Positions 50,936 to 58,891 of a DNA stretch of 64,000 bases are shown here, one piece after another. Position numbers and translations under genes: made by a program. Within the stretch, counting starts at the first letter, position 1; each line of letters begins with the position of its first letter. Source of the stretch: Panacagrimonas sp052386745. GTDB lineage: Bacteria; Pseudomonadota; Gammaproteobacteria; Nevskiales; Nevskiaceae. Under the pieces are notes generated by a model. It was not told the origin of the DNA. It saw only the letters and a list, made by a program, of their open reading frames with translations, and searched no databases. Where the stretch lies: assembly GCA_052386745.1 (NCBI GenBank), contig JBQTJW010000002.1, forward strand, positions 57,232 to 121,231, written 5' to 3'.

Positions 50936-52360
50936 ATGACGATCCGCGAGTCCCTGCCACTGTGCATCGACCTTGACGGGACTTTGACCTACGTCGACAC
51001 GCTGCATGAAGGCCTGCTTCGCGCCCTGCGAACGAATCCGCTCCGGCTGCTCGGGGCGATCGGTTCGCTGCGTGGTGGCAAGGCCGCGTTCAAGCGCGAA
51101 GTGGCGGCGATCGCCCCGATCGATGCCAGGTCCCTGCCCTACCGGCAGGACTTGCTGGATTGGATCAGGCAACAGAAGGGAGGCGAGCGTGTTCTGGTGC
51201 TTGCAACGGCCGCGGACAAATCCACGGCTGACGCGGTTGCCGATCATCTGGGCCTGTTCGACGAAGTGGTCGCCTCGGAGGGTGCGGCCAATCTTGCCGG
51301 AGACGGCAAGCGTTCAGCCCTGGTCGCACGCTTCGGAGAAAAAGGATTCGACTACGCGGGCAACAGCTCGGCGGACCTGAAAGTCTGGGGGAGCGCGGCT
51401 AACGCGATCGTGGCGGGAAGCAACGGCCTCGTGAATAAAGCCAGGGCGATTGCCACCGTTGACCGGGTGTTTGCGCCACCAACCAACAACCTGCTTGCAT
51501 GGGTCAAGGCCGCGAGGCTTCACCAATGGGTGAAGAACCTGCTCGTCTTCGTCGCCCTGATCCTGACCCACAACCTCGACAATGTGGAACTGGTCGCCGC
51601 ATCGGTCCTTGCGTTCGTGGCCTTCGGACTCTGCGCATCGAGCGTCTACATCTTCAACGACCTGCTGGACCTGCCATCCGATCGCCGGCACCCCCGCAAA
51701 CACCGGCGTCCCTTTGCATCGGGCCGCTTGCAGACCAGTCACGGCGTGTTCGTTGGAGCGACGCTCCTGATGGCGTCCCTGTCGATTGCGGCGGCCGTCA
51801 ACCTCTGGGTATTGCTGACGATTCTCGTCTACTACATTTTTACCTGGCTGTATTCGCTCCGGCTGAAGCGGATCGCGCTGGTCGACGTCATGATGCTGGC
51901 CGGCCTCTACACCATGCGACTGTTCGCGGGAAATGCGGCCACGCTGGTCTGGCCATCATTCTGGGTGCTCGCTTTCTCGATCTTCCTGTTTCTCAGTCTC
52001 GGCATCGTCAAACGCTACGCCGAGATTGATGAGGCGCGGCGTGAGGGGCGCGATATCACCATGGGTCGAGGCTACACGACGGCAGATCTGCCGTTTCTTC
52101 AGACCCTGGGCACGGTGTCCGGGTACTGCGCGGTGCTGGTCCTCGCGCTATACATCAACGACGCCTCCGCGGCGGCGCAGTATCAGCACCAGGGAGTGCT
52201 GTGGTTGACCTGCCCGATCATGCTGTTCTGGATCAGCCGGATCTGGCTCCTGACCACGCGCGGGTACATGCACGACGATCCCATTGTCTTCGCGCTGCGC
52301 GACCGCATCAGCCTCCTCCTCGCAGGGCTGCTGGGCCTCGGAATCCTGCTCGCAACGTGA
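50936..52360 (+). CDS. HAD phosphatase fused to UbiA-type polyprenyl-phosphate phosphoribosyltransferase
   Basis: This is a 474-residue protein. Residues 1-180 form a HAD phosphatase: nucleophile motif CIDLDGTLTYVD (Asp12, Asp14), LVLATAADK motif II and NSSADLKVW motif IV. Residues 188-474 form a UbiA membrane domain with about nine helices. Asp-rich motifs are NDLLDLPSDRRHPRKHRRP near 241, the form seen in decaprenyl-phosphate phosphoribosyltransferase (Rv3806c), and YSLRLKRIALVDVMMLAG. It would attach phosphoribose from PRPP to polyprenyl phosphate and then remove the 5-phosphate. ATG at 50936 is preferred to an upstream TTG. Its stop overlaps the next GTG. Confidence 0.85.
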   Translation: MTIRESLPLCIDLDGTLTYVDTLHEGLLRALRTNPLRLLGAIGSLRGGKAAFKREVAAIAPIDARSLPYRQDLLDWIRQQKGGERVLVLATAADKSTADAVADHLGLFDEVVASEGAANLAGDGKRSALVARFGEKGFDYAGNSSADLKVWGSAANAIVAGSNGLVNKARAIATVDRVFAPPTNNLLAWVKAARLHQWVKNLLVFVALILTHNLDNVELVAASVLAFVAFGLCASSVYIFNDLLDLPSDRRHPRKHRRPFASGRLQTSHGVFVGATLLMASLSIAAAVNLWVLLTILVYYIFTWLYSLRLKRIALVDVMMLAGLYTMRLFAGNAATLVWPSFWVLAFSIFLFLSLGIVKRYAEIDEARREGRDITMGRGYTTADLPFLQTLGTVSGYCAVLVLALYINDASAAAQYQHQGVLWLTCPIMLFWISRIWLLTTRGYMHDDPIVFALRDRISLLLAGLLGLGILLAT

Positions 52361-53667
52361 CCGCCGAACGCGAAAGCTCCTGGGGCAGATGGCCACGCCA
52401 CCGGCACGAGGTGCGCGGACTGTGGAACCGGTTTGATCGCCCGTCGTTCGAGGACACGCGCAGTTTTCTTCCCTGGGGCAACGGACGCAGCTACGGGGAT
52501 TCGTGCCAGAACGACAACGGCGTGCTGCTCGCTACGCGAGGGCTGGACCGTTTCATTGCCTTTGACGCCAGAAGCGGCGTGCTCGAATGCGAGGCAGGCG
52601 TCACGCTTGCCGAAATCATCGATCAGGTCCTGCCCACGGGATGGTTCGTCCCGATCACCCCGGGCACTTGCCTTGTCACGGTGGGTGGGGCCATTGCCAA
52701 CGACGTACATGGCAAGAACCATCACCGGATGGGCAGCTTCGGGTGCCAGGTCCTGGGCTTCGAACTAATGCGCTCCGACGGCACCGTGCTGCACTGCTCC
52801 CGCGCCGAGAATGCGGATTGGTTCGGTGCCACCATTGGCGGCCTTGGCCTCACCGGCCTGATCCGGCGTGTGAAATTGCAGCTGCGCTCCGTGCCCGGAC
52901 CCTTCCTGTACGGGCAAAGCCTGCGCTTCGCGAATCTGCAGGAATTCTTCGCCCTGTCCAACGCATCGGACGCCGACTATGAGTACACCGTGTCGTGGCT
53001 CGACTGCTCGGCGGGAGGCAAGGGATTGGGGCGTGGCATCTTCATGCGCGGCAATCATGCGCCGGTATCGGGGATGAGCCCCAAGGCGCGCCCGTTGAGC
53101 GTGCCCTTCACGCCGCCCATTTCACTGATCAACCGTTGGTCGCTGGCCGGATTCAACCGCGCGTACTATCACCGTCCCTCCGCTCACTCGGAAGATGCCA
53201 TCTGGCATTACCGACCGTTCTTCTACCCGCTCGATGGCATTCGCAACTGGAACCGAATTTACGGCCCCCGGGGATTCTTTCAGTATCAATGCGTCGTCCC
53301 GGACACCTACGCGCAGGATTCGCTGACCGAAATGCTGGCGGCAATATCACGATCCGGCTCCGGTTCATTCCTGGCCGTTCTGAAGATCTTCGGTCGCGTG
53401 CTCTCCCCCGGCTGGATGTCATTCCCACGGCCTGGCGCTACGCTGGCGCTGGACTTCCCTAACGGCGGCGCCAGCACGTTGAAGTTGCTCGACCGACTCG
53501 ATCAGATCACGCTGAGTGCGGGTGGTGCGGTGTATCCGGCCAAGGACGCACGCATGTCCGGCCGGGCCTTCAAACAGTACTTTCCGCGATGGCAGGAATT
53601 TGCCGAGCGCGTCGATCCGCGTTTTTCTTCCTCGTTCTGGCGGCGCGTCACCGGAGTTGATTCTTGA
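52357..53667 (+). CDS. DprE1-like polyprenylphosphoryl-ribose 2'-oxidase
   Basis: This is a 436-residue VAO-type flavoprotein. FAD-binding blocks PWGNGRSYGDSCQNDNG near 39, TPGTCLVTVGGAIANDVHGKNHH near 101 and GSFGCQVLGFEL match the mycobacterial DprE1 pattern, which oxidises the ribose 2'-OH to a keto form. The mycobacterial Cys that benzothiazinones bind lies in a WNICVDF motif; the matching segment here is GATLALDFP, with Ala364 in its place. The start is GTG at 52357, overlapping the upstream stop. It is followed without gap by the DprE2-like gene. Confidence 0.86.
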   Translation: MTAERESSWGRWPRHRHEVRGLWNRFDRPSFEDTRSFLPWGNGRSYGDSCQNDNGVLLATRGLDRFIAFDARSGVLECEAGVTLAEIIDQVLPTGWFVPITPGTCLVTVGGAIANDVHGKNHHRMGSFGCQVLGFELMRSDGTVLHCSRAENADWFGATIGGLGLTGLIRRVKLQLRSVPGPFLYGQSLRFANLQEFFALSNASDADYEYTVSWLDCSAGGKGLGRGIFMRGNHAPVSGMSPKARPLSVPFTPPISLINRWSLAGFNRAYYHRPSAHSEDAIWHYRPFFYPLDGIRNWNRIYGPRGFFQYQCVVPDTYAQDSLTEMLAAISRSGSGSFLAVLKIFGRVLSPGWMSFPRPGATLALDFPNGGASTLKLLDRLDQITLSAGGAVYPAKDARMSGRAFKQYFPRWQEFAERVDPRFSSSFWRRVTGVDS

Positions 53668-54404
53668 GAAGAGTTCTGATTATTGGCGCCACCTCCGCCA
53701 TCGCCGAAGCCGTCGCCCGCGAATTGGCAACGCGCGGGGATGCCTTGTTCCTGGTCGGGCGCCGCGCCGATGCATTGAGCGCCATCGCGGAAGACCTCAA
53801 GTTGCGTGGCGCGTCAAAGACTCACATTCATGTCCAGGATGCCAATGATCTTGCACAACATCTGACCATTGTCGATGCGGCCTACGCGGCGATGGAGGGG
53901 CTCGATACGGCGTTGATCGCCCACGGCACATTGTCCGACCAGGCCGCCTGCGAAAAAGACGTGACCTGGATGCTTCAGGAGCTCCAGACCAACGCACTCA
54001 GCCAGATGTCCTTGTGCACCCACCTGGCCAACCGATTCGAGGCCCAGGGTCGAGGGACCATCGTGGTGATTACCTCGGTGGCGGGTGACCGCGGGCGACA
54101 GTCGAACTATGTTTACGGGTCCGCGAAGGCCGCTGTTTCAACCTTCACCAGCGGCCTTCGCCAAAGGCTGCACAAGAAAGGGGTATCGGTGCTGACCGTC
54201 AAACCGGGATTCGTCGACACCCCCATGACCGCAGCCATCGCCAAGAAAGGACCGCTCTGGGCAACCCCCGCCACCGTGGCCAGATCCATTGTCAGTGGCA
54301 TGGCGAAGGACAAGGGAGTCGTCTACACCCCATGGTTCTGGTGGGGGATCATGCAGATCATCAAGAACCTTCCGGAACGGATTTTCCGCAGATTATCGTT
54401 ATGA
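53664..54404 (+). CDS. DprE2-like SDR, keto-arabinose reductase
   Basis: This is a 246-residue short-chain dehydrogenase. The nucleotide motif is VLIIGATSAIAEAVARELA near residue 4, LIAHGTL in the place of NNAG, Ser in VVITSVAGD and catalytic YVYGSAKAAV with Tyr and Lys. A C-terminal hydrophobic stretch (TPWFWWGIMQIIKNLPERIFRRL) may bind membrane. With DprE1 it would reduce the 2'-keto intermediate to polyprenylphosphoryl-arabinose. The start is TTG at 53664, sharing bases with the dprE1 stop (TTGA), so expression is coupled. Confidence 0.85.
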   Translation: MRRVLIIGATSAIAEAVARELATRGDALFLVGRRADALSAIAEDLKLRGASKTHIHVQDANDLAQHLTIVDAAYAAMEGLDTALIAHGTLSDQAACEKDVTWMLQELQTNALSQMSLCTHLANRFEAQGRGTIVVITSVAGDRGRQSNYVYGSAKAAVSTFTSGLRQRLHKKGVSVLTVKPGFVDTPMTAAIAKKGPLWATPATVARSIVSGMAKDKGVVYTPWFWWGIMQIIKNLPERIFRRLSL

Positions 54405-54496
54405 AATCGTCCGTCGGTTCGCCTCCACGGGCCGACGGAACGGGTTTTGCCTAAGCCCCGATTGACCACTGACTCACCGAATCTCATTCAACCCGA

Positions 54497-54862
54497 ATGC
54501 AATACATCCCGCTGATCCTACTCGTCGTCTCGACCAATGCCCTGTCGCAGATTCTGCTGAAACAAGGCATGACCAAGATCGGGAGCTTTGACTTCGCCGG
54601 GTCGTCCGTTGCGACCATCGTCCCGGCAATCCTGCTCAATCCCTATGTCGTCGGGGGATTGCTTGTCATGGTGATGAGCATGGGTTTGCACCTGATGGTG
54701 CTGTCCCGTGTCCAGTTGTCATTTGCGTATCCGTTTCTCAGTATTTCCTATGTCCTGGTGCTGGTTGCGGGCTACTATTTGTTCGGAGAGACCATCAACA
54801 CGGCCCGGGTCGGTGGAGTGGCCCTGATCTGTGTTGGAACAGCCCTGATCGCGCGCAGCTAA
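54497..54862 (+). CDS. ArnE/ArnF-like small membrane protein, candidate lipid-linked sugar flippase
   Basis: This 121-residue protein has four transmembrane helices of SMR type. SQILLKQGMTKIG near residue 16, LSRVQLSFAYPFLSISYVLVLV near 75 and GVALICVGTALIARS at the end fit the ArnE/ArnF group, which moves undecaprenyl-phosphate-aminoarabinose across the inner membrane, better than drug exporters, which have a Glu in helix 1. Its place after DprE2 makes a flippase for polyprenylphosphoryl-arabinose the best guess. 92 bases separate it from the SDR. Confidence 0.72.
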   Translation: MQYIPLILLVVSTNALSQILLKQGMTKIGSFDFAGSSVATIVPAILLNPYVVGGLLVMVMSMGLHLMVLSRVQLSFAYPFLSISYVLVLVAGYYLFGETINTARVGGVALICVGTALIARS

Positions 54863-54893
54863 GTTCTTTACATTCATTCATCAATTATCCGCA

Positions 54894-55862
54894 ATGAAAC
54901 ACATCATTTTTGGTGGCGACGGGTTTGTGGGCCGACACACGACGGACAAGCTGCTGGCCATGGGCGAGCAGGTACTGGTTTGCGATATCAAGAAGTCTCC
55001 GCTGCCGATGTATGACAAGGCCGAGTACCAGCACATCGACATCATGTCGCCCGACCAATTGGCGACGGTCAAGATTGCGCCGGATGACATCGTCTACAAC
55101 CTTGCGGCGCGAATGCTTCATCCGATCGTCCATCGCAAGGACCGTTACGACTATTTTTTCTCCGTGGACTATCAGGGCGGCGTCTACATCATCGACGCCA
55201 TGGAACGGGCGGGCTGCACCCAGCTGGTTCAGTTCAGCACGGACATGGTCTACGGCCACATGGTGACGGCACCGCCCGCCAAGACCGATCACCCGCGCAA
55301 CCCCATCGGCGAGTACGCCGACAGCAAGCGCGTGCTGGAGGATTTCTGCATCAAGAAGCGGGCGGAAGGGCTGCGCGTCAGCATTTTCCGACCGCGACTG
55401 GTGAATGGCCCCGGGCGCGTCGGCATTCTGGGCAGTCTGTTCAAGCTGATCCGACATAGCCTGCCGGTCCCCATGATCGGCAACGGGCAGAACCGTTACC
55501 AGATGATCTCGGTCTTCGACTGTGCCAGTGCAGCCATTGCCTCGGCGCAGAAAGGTATCGTCAACGGCGAGTTCAATCTTGGGTCGGCCAACCCGATCAA
55601 GGTGAAAACCCTTTTATCCAACCTGATCAATCATGCCGGATCGCGCTCATTTTTAGTCCCGCTTCCGGGCAGCCTGGTGAAGCTGGCATTGAAGATTCTC
55701 GACTACGTCAACATGCCGCTGATGGTGCCCGAGCAGTTCGAGATTGCGGATACGGATTATGTGATTGATATCGAAACCACGATGAAAGGGCTGGACTGGA
55801 AGCCCCAGTTCAGCGACGAGGAAATGATGCTCGAAGCCTACGATCGTTACGTCGCAGGCTAA
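54894..55862 (+). CDS. Extended SDR: NAD-dependent epimerase/dehydratase
   Basis: This is a 322-residue protein. IIFGGDGFVGRHTTDKLLAMG is the N-terminal nucleotide motif. The catalytic triad region is FSTDMVYGH and GEYADSKRVLEDF with Tyr and Lys. RPRLVNGPGRVGILGSLFKLI and MIGNGQNRYQMISVFDCASA are sugar-nucleotide family blocks. It resembles UDP-sugar epimerases, but the substrate cannot be told. Codons for Lys, Phe and Ile often end in A or T, unlike neighbouring blocks. 31 bases separate it from the flippase-like gene. Confidence 0.8.
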   Translation: MKHIIFGGDGFVGRHTTDKLLAMGEQVLVCDIKKSPLPMYDKAEYQHIDIMSPDQLATVKIAPDDIVYNLAARMLHPIVHRKDRYDYFFSVDYQGGVYIIDAMERAGCTQLVQFSTDMVYGHMVTAPPAKTDHPRNPIGEYADSKRVLEDFCIKKRAEGLRVSIFRPRLVNGPGRVGILGSLFKLIRHSLPVPMIGNGQNRYQMISVFDCASAAIASAQKGIVNGEFNLGSANPIKVKTLLSNLINHAGSRSFLVPLPGSLVKLALKILDYVNMPLMVPEQFEIADTDYVIDIETTMKGLDWKPQFSDEEMMLEAYDRYVAG

Positions 55863-55937
55863 AGAGGAGTCCCGGCGAATCTCAAACCCAGTACGGAATA
55901 CTCCTGTACCGCCGTGTGTCGCCCGTGAACCCGTGAC

Positions 55938-57638
55938 GTGAGCAACCCCGGAAGAATATGGGGGCGCCCGGGAACCGATACCGCGTTGTGCGTCTGCGCG
56001 GTGTTCGGACTGTTTTCCGCCACGCTGATCGACAATCACAGCGATGCGGAGGATGCGCTGCGTTACGTGCTCGACGTCACCGCTGGAACGCACCTCTTCT
56101 ACGCCAACCACCTGTTCTACAACGCGATATGCCGGGTTGTCTATGACATCTGGCTGATGCTTGGGCACTCCGGCAATGCCCTGCTGCCGATGCAATTGCT
56201 CAACGCCGCCTCCGGCGCGGCGACGGTGGGCGTCATCCATGGCATGGTTCAGCGAGCGGGATTCACCCGCTCGCTATCCCTGGTCATCGCCATCGCGCCG
56301 GTCTCCTGTTACGCGTTCTGGCTTTACAGCGTGGAGGCCGAAACCTACCTGCTGCCGATGCCGTGGATCATGGCGGCGTTCGGCCGCTTGCTGCTGCAAC
56401 CGGCCGTACCCGCCGGGGGTCCTGAGTCCGGTCGATCCGTTTTTCGCGAAGCCGCCACCATTTCGCTGCTGCTTTGCGTTCCAACGCTCATCAACCAGCA
56501 GGCCGTCCTGTACTACGGTCCCGCCGCGCTCGGTGTCGTTCTCGGCTACCGGGGATACCCCCTCAGCACACGCCTGCAGGCCGCCCTCCTGATGCTTGGG
56601 CTTGGCGCTGCCATCTCGATCGTCGCCTACGCCATCGTCGCGTTCGGGGTGGAAGGTGTGGCGTCCCTACGCGAGTTCGTGTTCTGGACGCTCGGCTACG
56701 CGAGTGGTGGCATGTGGACACCCTGGTCACCCATGAGCCTGGTCAAGGGCGTCATGGGCTTCATCCGATCAATCGTCGGCATTCATAGCTTCCTCGCGTT
56801 CGAGGCTGTCGATCAGGCCCTGCGCTCGGCCCTGCCCGGCTTTCCGCTGTCGGAGGAGCGCTTCCTGGCCGCGCGACTGCCACCGGCAGCCCGGTGGATA
56901 TCTGCCATCTTCACGTTGCTCGCATCTGGACTGGGGCTGGCACTCGTTGCGGGGCTGCTCGTCTCGAAGCGTCACGATGAAGGCGGTCAGCCCAGGATCG
57001 ATCGCGGTACCGATGCGCTCGACTTTTCGCTGCTGGTTCCCGTCGCGACGGCGGTACTCCTGCTGCAGACGATCTTCATCGTTCTCTGGCTGCCTCAGAA
57101 CGTGGAATTCTGGATCACGACCTTGCCCTGGGTCTTTCTCCTTGCCGGCTTTTTCATCCACCGCCGTGGGAGTAGCACCTTGACTTGGATTGCGGCGGCA
57201 TGCGTGGTCTCGCTGGGCATTGGAAATGCCGTCGGCAGCATCATTCCCCTGGGCGATCCCGGCAAGGATTACTGGCGCGATGCGACGCGCCTCATCAACC
57301 AGTCAGCCCGGAAGGGTGATCTCGTCTTCGAGTTTGGCGGCTACGAGGCGGGGAACTACATCGAGGTCTTCTCCCAGGCCGCCATCCTGCCCGCCAACGA
57401 CGACCCGAATCTGATCCGTGCCCGGATCGTGGCTCATCCGGGACGTGTTCTGGTTTCATCGTGGGTGCTGGATCCCCCGCCTGCTGTCATGACCGCGGAA
57501 TCCGATCTGGCACAAACCTGGGATCGCGCGGGAATCCAGGCATTGATGAAGTGCTACCAGCCAAACCTCAAGACCATCGCGACAGCCCCCGACCAGACCC
57601 TCTGGGAACTGCTTGCGCCGATCCCTGCCTGCAACTGA
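55938..57638 (+). CDS. GT-C-like integral membrane glycosyltransferase, candidate arabinosyltransferase
   Basis: This is a 566-residue protein with about eleven hydrophobic helices and a C-terminal periplasmic domain (about 440-566). Just after the first helix comes DNHSDAEDALRYV, an acidic pair in the first extracytoplasmic loop as in GT-C enzymes that use polyprenyl-phosphate sugars. GTHLFYANHLFYNAI follows, like other GT-C families that keep an xHHLFYN segment. Function is inferred from this and from the cassette. The acceptor is unknown. The start is GTG at 55938 with no clear ribosome site. Confidence 0.68.
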   Translation: MSNPGRIWGRPGTDTALCVCAVFGLFSATLIDNHSDAEDALRYVLDVTAGTHLFYANHLFYNAICRVVYDIWLMLGHSGNALLPMQLLNAASGAATVGVIHGMVQRAGFTRSLSLVIAIAPVSCYAFWLYSVEAETYLLPMPWIMAAFGRLLLQPAVPAGGPESGRSVFREAATISLLLCVPTLINQQAVLYYGPAALGVVLGYRGYPLSTRLQAALLMLGLGAAISIVAYAIVAFGVEGVASLREFVFWTLGYASGGMWTPWSPMSLVKGVMGFIRSIVGIHSFLAFEAVDQALRSALPGFPLSEERFLAARLPPAARWISAIFTLLASGLGLALVAGLLVSKRHDEGGQPRIDRGTDALDFSLLVPVATAVLLLQTIFIVLWLPQNVEFWITTLPWVFLLAGFFIHRRGSSTLTWIAAACVVSLGIGNAVGSIIPLGDPGKDYWRDATRLINQSARKGDLVFEFGGYEAGNYIEVFSQAAILPANDDPNLIRARIVAHPGRVLVSSWVLDPPPAVMTAESDLAQTWDRAGIQALMKCYQPNLKTIATAPDQTLWELLAPIPACN

Positions 57639-57641
57639 GTG

Positions 57642-58850
57642 TCAGTTCGTCCGCAGCGGCCTGCCGATGGAGGGCGCAAGCCGCGCGATGCCGGCCCCCA
57701 GCAGCGCGATCACCATCGCCGCCAGATAGATCCCGCGAGGCCCCAGCGCCTCCCACGCCGTTCCGCTGAGCAGGCTGCCCAGCCCCCCGCCCAGCCCAAA
57801 GCTCACCGCTGAAAGCAGTGCCTGCCCGCGGCCCTGAAGACGGCCGGGAAAGAGCTCGTGAATGAAGTGCACGGTCACCGCGTGATACACCGCGAAGCTC
57901 AGAAAATGCAGCACCTGGCTGATTGCCACCAGGACTCCGGCGTCCACGAAGCAGGCCAGCAGCATCCAGCGGACGGCCGCGCTGAGCAGGGTGGCGACCA
58001 GGACCGGCCGCGCACCGAAACGGCGGATGATGGAGCCGGTGAAGAAGAACACGATCACTTCGGCGATCACCCCCAGCGCCCATAGCCCGCCGATGGCCGT
58101 CCGCGAGTAAGCGTGCTGTTCCAGGTAGATCGAAAAGAATCCATAGAACGGCGCAAACGAAAGCTGCGACAGGAAACAGGCCGCAAGCAGCGCCAGCACC
58201 GCGGGATTGCGGACACGATTCAGGAATCCGCCCAATGCGGCGTCGTGCGGACGATGGTCGTGCACGTCGGGAACGCGCAACGCCAGCCAGGCCATGCCCA
58301 GCATGCCGGCGACCACCACCCAGGGAACCGGCCACACGCCGGTCCTGTCCAGCACCGGGCCCATCGCCGATGCGGCAACGACAAAACCGATGCTGCCCCA
58401 CAGGCGGGTGCGCGCGTAGTCGCTGCCCGTGCGCGCGAGGTGATTGAGCGTCACCACGTCGAACGCCGGCAGCGCCGCGTTCCAGAACACGGCGTAGGCC
58501 AGATGTGCGAGCAGCAGCATCCGGAAATCGGGCGTGAACGGAATCAGGCCGAACAGCACCGCGCAGACCGCCATCGCCCCGGCGATCCACGGCATGCGTC
58601 GACCGCTTCGATCCATGATCCAGCCCCAGGCAACAGGAGCGAGCACGCGCACCAGCGCGGTTGCCGCCAGCACCGAGCCTATCTGTGCAGGCGAATAGCC
58701 CAGGCTGTGCAGGTACAGCGGCCAGTACGGCACGAACGCGCCCACGGCCACGTAATGCACGAAGTAGAAGCCCGAAAGCTTGAGTTGAAGCATCCGGAAC
58801 GGCCCCAGCACTCCCATGGCGGCGGTCCTGGCCGCACCGTCATCACTCAT
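57642..58850 (-). CDS. MFS transporter (PPP-type, HcaT-like)
   Basis: This is a 402-residue transporter with twelve predicted helices. FYFVHYVAVGAFVPYWPLYLHSLGYS and RTRLWGSIGFVVAA are typical of the MFS_1-like/PPP group that includes HcaT, while the A-motif is partial (WIMDRSGRRMPW). The substrate is unknown. ATG at 58850 is a fair choice. Its stop lies three bases from the stop of the convergent GT-C gene. It is 41 bases after aroC on the same strand, but has no obvious link to it. Confidence 0.85.
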   Translation of the reverse strand: MSDDGAARTAAMGVLGPFRMLQLKLSGFYFVHYVAVGAFVPYWPLYLHSLGYSPAQIGSVLAATALVRVLAPVAWGWIMDRSGRRMPWIAGAMAVCAVLFGLIPFTPDFRMLLLAHLAYAVFWNAALPAFDVVTLNHLARTGSDYARTRLWGSIGFVVAASAMGPVLDRTGVWPVPWVVVAGMLGMAWLALRVPDVHDHRPHDAALGGFLNRVRNPAVLALLAACFLSQLSFAPFYGFFSIYLEQHAYSRTAIGGLWALGVIAEVIVFFFTGSIIRRFGARPVLVATLLSAAVRWMLLACFVDAGVLVAISQVLHFLSFAVYHAVTVHFIHELFPGRLQGRGQALLSAVSFGLGGGLGSLLSGTAWEALGPRGIYLAAMVIALLGAGIARLAPSIGRPLRTN

Positions 58851-58891
58851 CGCCGACTCGACCCCTGGACGAAGCGCCTAACCGTCGGCCG

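Noticed and set aside
54497..54862. Drug efflux protein of the SMR family
   Set aside because: The helix-1 Glu needed by drug exporters is missing, and context is a lipid-linked sugar cassette.
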